From NCBI RefSeq assembly GCF_034661295.1, contig NZ_CP141062.1, positions 1,178,001-1,242,000 of the forward strand: DNA of 64,000 nucleotides, written 5' to 3'. Positions 24,231 through 33,048 of the stretch are shown here, piece after piece (position 1 is the stretch's first letter; each line of letters opens with the position of its first letter). Made by a program: the position numbers and the translations under genes. The DNA comes from Faecalibacter sp. LW9. GTDB lineage: Bacteria > Bacteroidota > Bacteroidia > Flavobacteriales > Weeksellaceae. The notes beneath the pieces are model-generated. The model was given only the letters and a program-made list of their open reading frames with translations. It did no database searches and was not told the origin of the DNA.

Positions 24231-25172
24231 ATGTTAACAAAGAGTACAAAATTTATTTTCCTATTTCTGATAGGATTTTACCTCCTAAGCAAGAGCTTTT
24301 ATTCCTATTTTGTATTCGATATGTTGGTGCATTATTCGATTTATGCTTTAATAATCGCATTCTTTGTTTTACTATTTTATAATTTCTTAATCCGAAAAGA
24401 AAAAAATAAATCCATTCTCTTTTTAATTCCTTTATTTGCTATTCCTTATATCGTCTACAATGAAATGGGATATTTCTATTTCGGAGAAAATGCAAAGGGG
24501 GAAGAAAAGAATTTTAAGATTATTTCCATTAATATCTTTTCACAGAACGATGAATATCAATATTTGAAAAAATACATTACTGAAGAAACTGCTGATGTAA
24601 TTGTTCTTCAAGAATTAACACCTTCATGGCAAAAAAATGTTGAATTTATTCGTGAAAAATACCCTTATTATAAAGAGGAACCACGTAGCAATAATTTCGG
24701 AATTGCCGTATATTCTAAAATTCCTTTTGATACCGTCATGACCAAAAATTATATTGATGATATGCATCCTTCATTGATTGGAGAATTAAAGGTCAACGGA
24801 AAATCAGTTTCAATGCTGATGACCCATCCAGTGCCACCTTTACCCAATCAAGCACGATTTGAACGTCGCAACAAACAATATAAAAAAATGAAAGAGGAAA
24901 TTGATCAAATGAGCAGTCAGCACATTATTTTAATTGGTGATTTAAACAGTACAGTTTACTCTCCTAATTTTAAATTGGTTCAATCCGATAAATTAAAGGA
25001 TGCACGAACAGGCTTTGGTTTACAAAATTCATGGAATGCTTTTATTCCGTTACTTCGTACCAATATCGATCAATGTTGGGTGTCCAAAGAAATGAAAGTG
25101 ACAAATTTCTACAGAGGAAAAGATATTCAATCGGATCATTTTCCAATTGTAGTCGAATTAAAAATAGAATAA
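24231..25172 (+). CDS. Membrane-anchored endonuclease/exonuclease/phosphatase-family protein
   Basis: A 313-residue protein with two or three N-terminal membrane segments (about 7-25, 30-52 and 60-76) and a C-terminal EEP catalytic domain (about 95-313). Visible catalytic elements are the Glu in VIVLQEL, the His in MTHPVPP, the Asp/Asn of LIGDLNST and the closing SDHFPIVVEL. The Gly-Asp-Leu-Asn and Ser-Asp-His motifs support metal-dependent phosphodiester hydrolysis. Whether it cuts nucleic acid or a phospholipid-like substrate cannot be told. It stands alone between purK and a TPR gene. Confidence 0.85.
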   Translation: MLTKSTKFIFLFLIGFYLLSKSFYSYFVFDMLVHYSIYALIIAFFVLLFYNFLIRKEKNKSILFLIPLFAIPYIVYNEMGYFYFGENAKGEEKNFKIISINIFSQNDEYQYLKKYITEETADVIVLQELTPSWQKNVEFIREKYPYYKEEPRSNNFGIAVYSKIPFDTVMTKNYIDDMHPSLIGELKVNGKSVSMLMTHPVPPLPNQARFERRNKQYKKMKEEIDQMSSQHIILIGDLNSTVYSPNFKLVQSDKLKDARTGFGLQNSWNAFIPLLRTNIDQCWVSKEMKVTNFYRGKDIQSDHFPIVVELKIE

Positions 25173-25213
25173 AAAAAACAACGCCTTGAACTTATTCAAG
25201 GTGTTGTTTTTTT
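25171..25213. terminator. Bidirectional terminator
   Basis: AAAACAACGCCTTGAA pairs with TTCAAGGTGTTGTTTT (one G-T pair), between convergent genes. Confidence 0.85.
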
Positions 25214-26455
25214 ATAATTGCAATTGATTCTTAAAATCGTTGATGATTTCTCGTTGTACTTTTAGCTTGTGCTTATATTGAACATTAAAGAAGATAATAA
25301 TCAAAATCGCTGTTCCAACAATACTTAGACAAACATATAACAAGGTTTGAATTTTTGTATAACGATTAGTTTCTTCCAATTGTTTGATCCGCTGGTTGGC
25401 TTGTTCCGTCTCATAAAAGATTTCTAATGACTTTGTACTGTTATCGAATTGGTATTGATTCTCTTGAAGAATTAATTCTTTTTCTTCTTTCAAATAGCGT
25501 AGGGCATCATTCAGATTACCTTTTTTTTCTGCATTACTAGAGAGGTTCGAAAGAAATTTAATTTTATAGTTCGTTAATTGTTGATTATCCTTCACCAAAT
25601 CATACGCCATTTTAAAATATTTTTCCGCTTCATCATAATTTCCCCTTAGACTATTCTTATTGGCAATGACCAAAGCTTGCAAAGAATATTTTAAAATTTC
25701 ATCGGGATGATCTTTACCTTTTATAAATCCTACCAAACTACTCTGATTCAGATTGTATACAATCATCGAACGATCTCTTACTCTTTCGTCTTCAATTAAT
25801 TCGGCATAATGTAAAGTTTTTTGAGCTACAGTTACCACAGAATCAATGTATTTATAATCTTCCGTTTCGTGAAATTTTTGTTTGTAATAATAACCTAAAT
25901 TGCTGTATGTATAATTGATTAATAAAGGGTTTTTAGAAGCAATTGCATGTTTGTTTGCCAATACCGCATCAGTACGGGTATCATTCTCTAAACTATTTTT
26001 TGATTTATAATTGTAACGTAAAAAATACAATTGAGTTAAAATAAAATCTTCATCCTCAAAAGCAGAAAATTCATTGATGGTTTGATTTAAAGTTTTGATG
26101 AATAATTCATCTTCTTTAATCGAGAATAATAACGTGTATAACCAAAATTAACATAGGCTTGATCGATTGGGCGATTGGTATTTTGAGCAATTTTCTTCGC
26201 CGCCTCTAAAGATTCTACCTTCTTTTTTTCATTGTTTACTTCTCCATAATAATCAGCCAAGTAAACATACCCGATAATTTTACGAGTAGGTTCAATCGAA
26301 GTGAGAAACTTACTATTGATTAATGATTTTGCTTGATTATATTGTTTGCTATAGAAGTAGGAATAGACTTGTTGTTGGTCTTTATCCTGATTACTTTGCG
26401 CAAAAAGAGGTAGACTTATCAAACAAGTAAGGAACATGAATAAACGATTCGGCAT
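25212..26455 (-). pseudogene. TPR membrane protein with a one-base frameshift
   Basis: A periplasmic TPR protein with signal peptide (RLFMFLTCLISLPLFAQ), TPR-like helices (AQNTNRPIDQAYVNFGYTRY, YDEAEKYFKMAYDLV) and one C-terminal membrane segment (TLLYVCLSIVGTAILIIIFF) followed by a basic coil. It resembles the sensory half of TPR-type kinases or regulators but ends soon after the membrane. Translation from 26455 is open to about 26083; the correct continuation (DELFIKTLNQTINEF) is in another frame. Adding one A to the AAA after CGATT near 26120 restores one continuous protein (YSRLKEDELFIK). A homopolymer error or a real indel fits equally. Confidence 0.75.
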
Positions 26456-26560
26456 ATGACATTACGTTTTAATAGTTTAGGTTTGTTGAGCCGGTAAATA
26501 TAGAGTCTAATTCATTATCCTGTAATAGGATAAAGTGTTAATGTTGTAAATAAATTAAGG

Positions 26561-26588
26561 AAAAAAAAAGCCCTTTTTGAAGGACTTT
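26561..26588 (-). terminator. Terminator of the GNAT gene
   Basis: On the minus strand AAAGTCCTT pairs with AAGGGCTTT and runs into a nine-T tract, just past the stop codon. Confidence 0.75.
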
Positions 26589-26593
26589 AGGGT

Positions 26594-26899
26594 TTATTCA
26601 TTTTCATCCAAATATTCTTCATCGAGAAAAGGTCTTAATTCAGGTTTTTCGTTGAATTGTTTAACGATATAGGGACAAACAGGATAGATTTTAACATCAT
26701 TTTGTTCGGTAAATTCAAGTAATTCATCAAATAAAACCTCGCCTAAATTTTGTCCTCTTTTGGATTCATCGACGAATGTACCTGTGGCCTTAATATTTCC
26801 ATTCTTAGCCCACTCGTATTTTATATATCCAATTAAATGATCGTTTTCATATAACGAAAACTGACCATCATTTACGGTTTGAGAGTGTTTTATTTCCAT
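26594..26899 (-). CDS. Short GNAT-like N-acetyltransferase
   Basis: A 101-residue protein of the small YjdJ/COG2388 type of Gcn5-related N-acetyltransferases. The sequence shows FSLYENDHLIGYIKYEW, then TGTFVDESKRGQNLGEVLFDELLEF, which contains the acetyl-CoA binding loop (RGQNLG), and IYPVCPYIVKQFNEKPEL, a hallmark of this subgroup. Substrate unknown. It is transcribed away from the thiamine riboswitch region. Family confidence is good. Confidence 0.85.
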   Translation of the reverse strand: MEIKHSQTVNDGQFSLYENDHLIGYIKYEWAKNGNIKATGTFVDESKRGQNLGEVLFDELLEFTEQNDVKIYPVCPYIVKQFNEKPELRPFLDEEYLDENE

Positions 26900-27004
26900 G
26901 TTGAAGACTTTACGATTGATTCTTTAAATTACAACAAACTTTTAAATTGAGAAAGGCTTTTTAAAGTTTTAAAATGGTTTCATTTGAAATTTGAAAAAGT
27001 TGAT

Positions 27005-27012
27005 TATCTTTG
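27005..27012 (+). promoter_or_regulatory. Promoter of the TPP-controlled receptor
   Basis: TATCTTTG (-7) with TTG at 26984-26986 and an 18-bp spacer, directly upstream of the TPP riboswitch. Confidence 0.65.
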
Positions 27013-27021
27013 GTTTATCAA

Positions 27022-27108
27022 AATCGAAAGGGGTGCTTTATTTTTTATAAGGCTGAGATTATACCCACTGAACCTGGGCGGGTAATGCTGCTAAGGGAAA
27101 TGGTACTT
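27022..27108 (+). promoter_or_regulatory. TPP (thi-box) riboswitch
   Basis: Contains the conserved thi-box parts in order: AGGGGTGC, a variable arm, GGCTGAGATTATACCCACTG, AACCTG, then GGGTAATGCTGCTAAGGGAA. These are the pyrimidine- and pyrophosphate-sensing helices of the thiamine pyrophosphate aptamer. About 70 nt separate it from the receptor ATG; I see no strong terminator there, so control may act on translation. It predicts repression of the downstream receptor when TPP is abundant. Confidence 0.93.
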
Positions 27109-27179
27109 CACCAAATTACATTCGCGCGTTAAATTTTAAAAGTGTAAGATGGCTCCTTTCATAATTTTTAAACAATTTT

Positions 27180-29315
27180 ATGAAAAGGTCGATTATTTTA
27201 TTGTCTTTATTTGCTGCATCAATTCTGCATGCACAATCCAATGATTCGATACCGAATCAAGAAAAAATTTATTTACAAGAAGTTTCAATTACCGAAAAAC
27301 TGCCAATTACGGTAGAAAAAATTTCCAATAAAATTCTGCAAAAAAAGAATTTGGGACAAGATATTCCCACGTTACTGAACGGTGCGACCTCTGTGATTAC
27401 AGCGACAGAAGCTGGAAATGGAATTGGGTATTCAACCATTCGAATTCGTGGATTGAGTGAATCTTCCATTAATGTAACATTAAATGGTATTCCATTAAAT
27501 AATGCTGAATCCCAAGGGGTTTTTTGGGTGAATATGCCCGATTTAGCATCTTCCACTAATTCCATTTTAATTCAGCGTGGAGTCGGAACTTCATCCAACG
27601 GGATGGCTTCTTTTGGAGCAAGTGTCAATATCGAAACTCAAAACCCTTCTAAAGATCCGTATGCGGAAGCCAATCTTTCGTTTGGAAGTTTCAACACACA
27701 GAAATATACCATTCAGGCCTGAACAGGGAAAATCCTCAACCATAAGTTAAGCATCGATGGACGTTTTTCGAAGATTAATTCGGACGGATACATCGAGCGC
27801 GCTTCGGCAGATTTATTGGCTTATGACATCACCGCACATTATGAACTGAATGAAAAAACAAGGTTTCGTTTTCAGAACATGTATGGAAAAGAAAAAACAT
27901 ACCAAGCGTGGAACGGAATTGACGGGGAAACGATGAAACGAAATCGTCGCTTTAATTCAGCAGGTGCCATTTACAATGCCGATTGGTCGGAGGTCATAGG
28001 TTATTACGATAACGAAGTGGATGATTACCAACAAAACCATTATTTCTTAACGTGGATGCAAGATTTTGGACAAAATTGGAAATCCAATGTGACGTTGCAT
28101 TATACAAAAGGTAAAGGTTTTTATGAAAATTATAAGCAAGATGAAAAATTATCGAAGTATAAATTAACGGATTTTCCTTTTACTCGTACCGATTTGGTAC
28201 GTCAGAAATTTCTGGACAACGATTTTTATGGATTCAATATCGATGTGGAAAACCAAAAGTTAGGAAACTTTAAGGTCTTCTTTGGATTATCTGGAAATAC
28301 ATACGATGGTGATCATTTTGGTCAGATTAAATGGATGAAAGATTACGATTGGTCAGCTACAGATTACAAATATTACGAGAACAATTCGTTGAAACGTCAA
28401 TTATCAGCGTATGGGAAAGTGTTGTATCAATGGAATCAATTGGAATTTTTTGGCGATTTGCAGTACCGATATGTGGACTATGTCGCAAAATATTTACCAA
28501 ATGGTGAAAATGAAGACGATGATTTCCGTCCCTTTGATGCCACGTTTCATTTTGTGAATCCAAAAGCAGGGGTGAATTATAAATTAAATGCGAACAACAT
28601 ATTTTATGCTTCATATGGAATTTCGCAACGTGAACCTTTGCGTGCTGATTATGAAAATATCGGAAACGAACCCAAAGCGGAGTTTTTGCAAGACTATGAA
28701 CTAGGTTATCGAAAATTAGGACGCTTCTCCATGAGTGCAAACCTTTTTTATATGGATTACCGCAATCAATTGGTGCCTACGGGTCGTGTGAATGATGTAG
28801 GAACACCGATTCGAGAAAATTCGGGTGCAAGTTATCGCCGAGGGATTGAGTTAGATGCATCGTATCAACTGATTCCTTCAAAGTTTACTGTATTTGGAAA
28901 TGTAACTCTTTCTCAGAATAATAATAAAAACTTTACAGAAGAAGATTGGGTAAATGGAGGAATTAAATCGTATGGAAAAACAGCTATAGCGTTATCGCCT
29001 GATATTATTTCTGCTTTTGGATTTGAAGTTTATCCAACCAAGAATTTATTGATCAATTTTACCAATAAATATGTGGGAGAACAATACCTCTCAAATACAG
29101 AACCAGCTGATGGAAAACTTTCGGATTATTTGGTTACTGATCTATTGGTTCGTTATGCACCGAATTGGTTTGGCTTAAAGAAATTAGAATTTTCAGTTTT
29201 AGTGAATAATTTATTGGATGTCGAATATGAATCCAATGGATATTATTACGAAGGACCTTATTATTTTCCACAAGCAGGAATCAATGTATTAGGAGGAATC
29301 ACCATCCGATTATAA
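27180..29315 (+). pseudogene. TonB-dependent receptor for thiamine (predicted), with internal TGA
   Basis: A TonB-dependent outer-membrane receptor of about 711 codons, with signal peptide (FAASILHA), plug domain (about 30-170, including TIRIRGLSESSINVTLNGIP and LIQRGVGTSSNG) and a 22-strand-type barrel ending PQAGINVLGGITIRL. The TPP riboswitch upstream points to uptake of thiamine or a precursor. The frame meets TGA at 27720-27722 after YTIQA and continues TGKILNHKLSIDGRFSKI; relatives read AGTG, so GGA (Gly) has become TGA. The changed base follows GGCC directly. Otherwise the gene is complete, which favours sequencing error or a very recent mutation. Confidence 0.85.
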
Positions 29316-29317
29316 AA

Positions 29318-29357
29318 TAGCACCCTTGTTAAGGTTTTAAACCTTGACAAGGGTTAT
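29318..29357. terminator. Terminator-like nested palindrome
   Basis: ACCCTTGT pairs with ACAAGGGT, with an inner AAGGTTTTAAACCTT palindrome. It lies between the receptor and the convergent hydrolase. There is no long T run. Confidence 0.6.
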
Positions 29358-30202
29358 TAACTTTCTATAAAATCCAGTGGAATATGCCACAATTCGTTTT
29401 TATTCTTCTCTCGGAAGAAATCCATATGTCCTATAAATTTTAAACCAACATCTGTTGGTTTTATATTCAATCTTTTCTTTTTGGCATTAATCATCACTTT
29501 CGAATCAAATAAATCAACCGTTTTTGGCGGTGCCATATAATCATCATCCAAACTAATAATCAACATGGGTTGTGAAATTTCTTCGTAAAAATTTTGGGTC
29601 TTATTCGCATAACCAAGAATTGACTCTTGGCCTAATATGATACTCTTCCAATTGTAAGCAATGCCTTTGGGTAAGGGATCGCCCATATTTACTTTAGGAG
29701 AAGGGAAATAACCATAAATTGCAGTTAACAAAGGAATCATCACTTGGAAGAAAGTTCTAATTTTCAATTTGTCTTTCTCGTGGAAGTTTTTAATGTACCC
29801 AAATTGTGAACCAATCGTGACAAATTTATCATAAACACGAAAGGCACGGGATAAGCCCAACATAATTCCTCCCATCGAATGACCAATTAAGAACTTTTGA
29901 TGGTTCGGGTACAGTTCTTCAATGTATTGAGAAATCGCCATAAAATCTTTTTCAGCCCAATCAATAAACTCAGCTTTAAATCCTTTTATTGATTTTGGTT
30001 TAGATTGACCAATCCCTCTGTAATCATATGTAAAAACCAAATAGCCTTTGTTCGCCAAATAAGTGGCAAACTTAGAATAGAATTTTTGAGGAACTCCAAT
30101 AGCAGAAGAAATTACAATAATTTTATTGGTCGAATTAGTATCACCAAAAGAAGTCACCGCTATGGGAAATTTATCGGAGGTTTCTAAAGAAAAAGCTTTC
30201 AT
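29357..30202 (-). CDS. Alpha/beta hydrolase (serine aminopeptidase S33-like)
   Basis: An alpha/beta hydrolase of about 281 residues. I start at 30202 (MKAFSLETSDKF) and not at the upstream ATG, whose extra residues are not conserved in kind. The nucleophile elbow is GHSMGGIM, the oxyanion region near VFTYDYRGIGQS, an Asp in SLDDDYMAPP and the catalytic His in FIGHMDFFRE. Such proteins are often annotated as serine aminopeptidase S33 or predicted lysophospholipase-like hydrolases. No substrate can be inferred. It is convergent with the TonB receptor and divergent from the next gene. Confidence 0.82.
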   Translation of the reverse strand: MKAFSLETSDKFPIAVTSFGDTNSTNKIIVISSAIGVPQKFYSKFATYLANKGYLVFTYDYRGIGQSKPKSIKGFKAEFIDWAEKDFMAISQYIEELYPNHQKFLIGHSMGGIMLGLSRAFRVYDKFVTIGSQFGYIKNFHEKDKLKIRTFFQVMIPLLTAIYGYFPSPKVNMGDPLPKGIAYNWKSIILGQESILGYANKTQNFYEEISQPMLIISLDDDYMAPPKTVDLFDSKVMINAKKKRLNIKPTDVGLKFIGHMDFFREKNKNELWHIPLDFIES

Positions 30203-30257
30203 ATTCTTGTGTTTATATAACAAGATAAAACATATTTTTGCATTCAAAACCAATCAT

Positions 30258-30704
30258 ATGAAAAATCTTATTCTATTATTTACCTTGTTTTTACATGCAT
30301 CAGTTTTTTCTCAAACTTTGAAGCCGGAATCTGTTGTGGGATTCTGGAAATTAAAAGAAGCTGGATTTTATGAAAATGAAAAAAAAGTTTCAAAAGAATT
30401 TAGCAATTGTAGATTAATGAGAAATTATACCATTTGGGATAATGGTTATGCCATTTATAATTATATCGAAGGGAGTGATGGTCATTGTAGCCCAAGTGAA
30501 CCACGTTTAACTTTTTGGAGAATTGTTGAAAATCGAATACAATTTTATATAGAAGATCATATTTATGAAGATAAAGTAGTAAAAATTAATTCTGATGGAA
30601 CGATAACATTTGAGTCTTATCGTGAAAATCAGATTGTAGATTCTGATAAATCATTCGAAAAATTAGTAAATACGATTAGCTATGATATTCTTGAGAAGCA
30701 ATAA
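30258..30704 (+). CDS. Secreted hypothetical protein, lipocalin-like
   Basis: A 148-residue protein from ATG 30258 with signal peptide (LILLFTLFLHASVFSQ). The mature N terminus VVGFWKLKEAGFY has the G-x-W pattern that begins lipocalin-like or DUF4488-like small beta barrels in Bacteroidota. Three Cys are present in the mature part (SNCRLM, GHCSPSE). I see no catalytic motif. The longer frame upstream (from 30126) overlaps the divergent hydrolase gene and is unlikely to be translated. Confidence 0.7.
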   Translation: MKNLILLFTLFLHASVFSQTLKPESVVGFWKLKEAGFYENEKKVSKEFSNCRLMRNYTIWDNGYAIYNYIEGSDGHCSPSEPRLTFWRIVENRIQFYIEDHIYEDKVVKINSDGTITFESYRENQIVDSDKSFEKLVNTISYDILEKQ

Positions 30705-30732
30705 AAAAAGCCTCAATAATTGAGGCTTAAAA
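30704..30732. terminator. Bidirectional terminator
   Basis: AAGCCTCA and TGAGGCTT pair around AATAAT, with A and T runs, between convergent genes. Confidence 0.75.
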
Positions 30733-30734
30733 TT

Positions 30735-31580
30735 TTATTTTCGAAAGAATGCTAAAGCATTATCCATTGCCACTTGGAAATCTTCAGGCATTTCGTCTTT
30801 TGTCCAAGGATGAGCAGAACCAAACGAATGATTGGCATTTTCAATCAAATACAATTCGACTTTTTCATTCCAGCTTTTAATTAATAAAGCTTCATTCATT
30901 TTTACCGTTTCATCGGCTGAACCGTGAATGCACAGATAAGGCTTATCTAAATGTTTAATATTTTTTTCGATGCTTAGGCGCTCTTGGTTGTCGATGTAAT
31001 TTTGATAAAATTGATAGTACAACGGCATCATTTGTTTGGTACGTGTATTCTCAAAATAATGTACACCTTCATTTTTCCAATGATCCAATGCAGGTTGAGG
31101 ATATTTGAATCGGTTTAAATCGCAAATAGCTCCCAACGAAACAAATTTCTTCACACGATCATCTTCTAATCCTTTTAGAATAGTAATTCCTCCACCACGC
31201 GAATGTCCCATCAAATAAATTTCATCCGCATCAATTTCGTCTAAAGGAATTATTTCTCCATTGATTGTTTTAGAAATAATTATATCTAAATCATCCAATT
31301 CAGTAGTGTAGTTATTTTCTCCAAATGCATTTAGATCGGGAAAATCAATGGGTTGTTCAATTGTTCCTCCATTGTAAGAGAAATTAAATTTGATGAACGC
31401 AAAATTACGTTCAGCCCAATATTTAGCCATCAAATCAAAACATCCGTGATCTTTGAAGCCTTTGAATCCGTGAGAAAAGATGATCACAGGTTTTTTGATT
31501 CCATTATCTTCGTAAAACGTATCGTAAACCGATTGACGTTCACGACTTCCTTGGTAAATATTATTTTTAGTTACTTTCAT
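30735..31580 (-). CDS. Alpha/beta hydrolase (dienelactone hydrolase-like)
   Basis: A 281-residue alpha/beta hydrolase. IIFSHGFKGFKDHG is the oxyanion-hole region, the nucleophile is in LMGHSRGGG, the acid in CIHGSADETVK and the His in IENANHSFGSAHPW. It resembles prolyl oligopeptidase or dienelactone hydrolase-type cytoplasmic esterases. It overlaps the end of nth by 14 bp and is probably translated from the same message. Substrate unknown. Confidence 0.85.
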   Translation of the reverse strand: MKVTKNNIYQGSRERQSVYDTFYEDNGIKKPVIIFSHGFKGFKDHGCFDLMAKYWAERNFAFIKFNFSYNGGTIEQPIDFPDLNAFGENNYTTELDDLDIIISKTINGEIIPLDEIDADEIYLMGHSRGGGITILKGLEDDRVKKFVSLGAICDLNRFKYPQPALDHWKNEGVHYFENTRTKQMMPLYYQFYQNYIDNQERLSIEKNIKHLDKPYLCIHGSADETVKMNEALLIKSWNEKVELYLIENANHSFGSAHPWTKDEMPEDFQVAMDNALAFFRK

Positions 31581-32205
31581 TTTTTTGAAACATTGTACGT
31601 GTAATATAATCCTTTTCTAAACTCCAACCACGTGCCGGAGAATATTCTCTTCCGTAGTAGATGATTTGGATGTGTAATTTATTCCATAATTCCTTAGGGA
31701 AAATACGTTTCGCATCTTTTTCGACCAATTCAACGGTCTTTCCATTGCTTAATTTCCATAAACGTAATAAGCGGAAAATATGAGTGTCAACTGGGAAAGC
31801 AGGATGACCAAACCATTGCGACATCACAACCGAAGCTGTTTTATGACCCACTCCAGGTAAAGCTTCTAATTCTTCGAAACTTTCAGGAACTTCGCCATCG
31901 TATTTTTCGACTAAAATTTCGGCTAATTTTTTAATGTTCTTGGCTTTGGTATTCGATAAACCAATCTGACGGATATAATATTTGATTTCATCCACTTCTA
32001 ATCGTGCCATAGCTTTGGCATTGGCGGCTTTGGCAAATAATTCGGGCGTCACTTCATTCACTTTTTTATCAGTGGTTTGAGCCGATAACAACACCGCAAT
32101 TAACAACGTAAAGGCGTCTTGGTGATCCAAAGGGATGGGAGGGACAGGATATAATTTTTCCAATTCGTCAATCACGTATTGGATGCGTTCTTTCTTTAAC
32201 ATCAT
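31567..32205 (-). CDS. nth: Endonuclease III
   Basis: A 212-residue DNA glycosylase/AP lyase of base-excision repair. The catalytic Lys and Asp are in ALPGVGHKTASVVM (HhH motif with Lys) and FPVDTHIFRL. The C-terminal [4Fe-4S] cluster cysteines of E. coli Nth are not present in the tail (YSPARGWSLEKDYITRTM), so this is an Nth of the cluster-less type as far as can be seen. The gene starts MMLKKERIQYVIDEL. It is followed by an overlapping hydrolase gene. Confidence 0.94.
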   Translation of the reverse strand: MMLKKERIQYVIDELEKLYPVPPIPLDHQDAFTLLIAVLLSAQTTDKKVNEVTPELFAKAANAKAMARLEVDEIKYYIRQIGLSNTKAKNIKKLAEILVEKYDGEVPESFEELEALPGVGHKTASVVMSQWFGHPAFPVDTHIFRLLRLWKLSNGKTVELVEKDAKRIFPKELWNKLHIQIIYYGREYSPARGWSLEKDYITRTMFQKNESN

Positions 32206-32262
32206 CAGCTAAAAATCTTTGGGGTAAAAATAGAAAATCCTCCTCAGAGAGAAGGATTGTAC

Positions 32263-32964
32263 TTATTTAAATTTCTTATCGTAGAATTCAAAAGGTTTTG
32301 TTACATCAAAATACAACTTGATTTCATTACCTTGCTCATCTTTTGTTTCTAATAAATCGTAGGAGCGCTTCTGATGATGATGTAACGATTGTTTTTGGGA
32401 ACGTAGTCCCAAGGCATATAAAATACTATACTCATGTCTTGCATTAATTACATCAATAGCTGTTTCCATACTTTGACCATCACCAGTTAAAAATAGGGCA
32501 TCCAATAATTTATGGTAAACGTTGATGATTTTTTCAACAATAGGAAGATTTTCTTCAAATGAATGAATAAAGGCTAAAATCTCTGTCGTTTTTAAATCCA
32601 CCAAAGGTTTTTCTTTATAAATTGTTGTATAATATTCTTTTACTATTTGAATATCTGCAGGAGTGAGTTGTTCATTCTTCGATTCAATAGCAATAATATT
32701 TTGCGGTGTTTCAATCGTTTCAAATACATCAAAATCTTTTTGAAAAATTCTACCATAATAAAAATGATACAAATGTTCAACAGTCATCGTCGTATCCATT
32801 TTCTGAAATCGTTCGATAAGAGTAGGATAATAAAAATCGGAATTTTTATCCGTGATCATTTTCTCAATGGCAGGATAATCAACCGTTCGAAAATCAACTT
32901 CTTGGGCATTTACAGAGAATACCAATGGCATAAGAAGAAGTAGGAATGAAATGAGTTTATTCAT
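32263..32964 (-). CDS. Secreted DUF4919-like protein
   Basis: A 233-residue protein with a signal peptide (ISFLLLLMPLVFSVNAQ). The body contains FRTVDYPAIEKMITDKNSDF, YPTLIERFQKMDTTMTVEH and LYHFYYGRIF, then a helical section and GNEIKLYFDVTKPF near the end. This pattern matches the Bacteroidota-specific DUF4919 family as I recall it. No function is known. It is divergent from the mechanosensitive channel gene. Confidence 0.75.
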   Translation of the reverse strand: MNKLISFLLLLMPLVFSVNAQEVDFRTVDYPAIEKMITDKNSDFYYPTLIERFQKMDTTMTVEHLYHFYYGRIFQKDFDVFETIETPQNIIAIESKNEQLTPADIQIVKEYYTTIYKEKPLVDLKTTEILAFIHSFEENLPIVEKIINVYHKLLDALFLTGDGQSMETAIDVINARHEYSILYALGLRSQKQSLHHHQKRSYDLLETKDEQGNEIKLYFDVTKPFEFYDKKFK

Positions 32965-33048
32965 ATTAGAGGTTTTTGCATATAAATATAAATTTTATTC
33001 TTTGATTCCTTTTGTTTTTCATTTACTTTGATGGCTCAAATCGATCGC

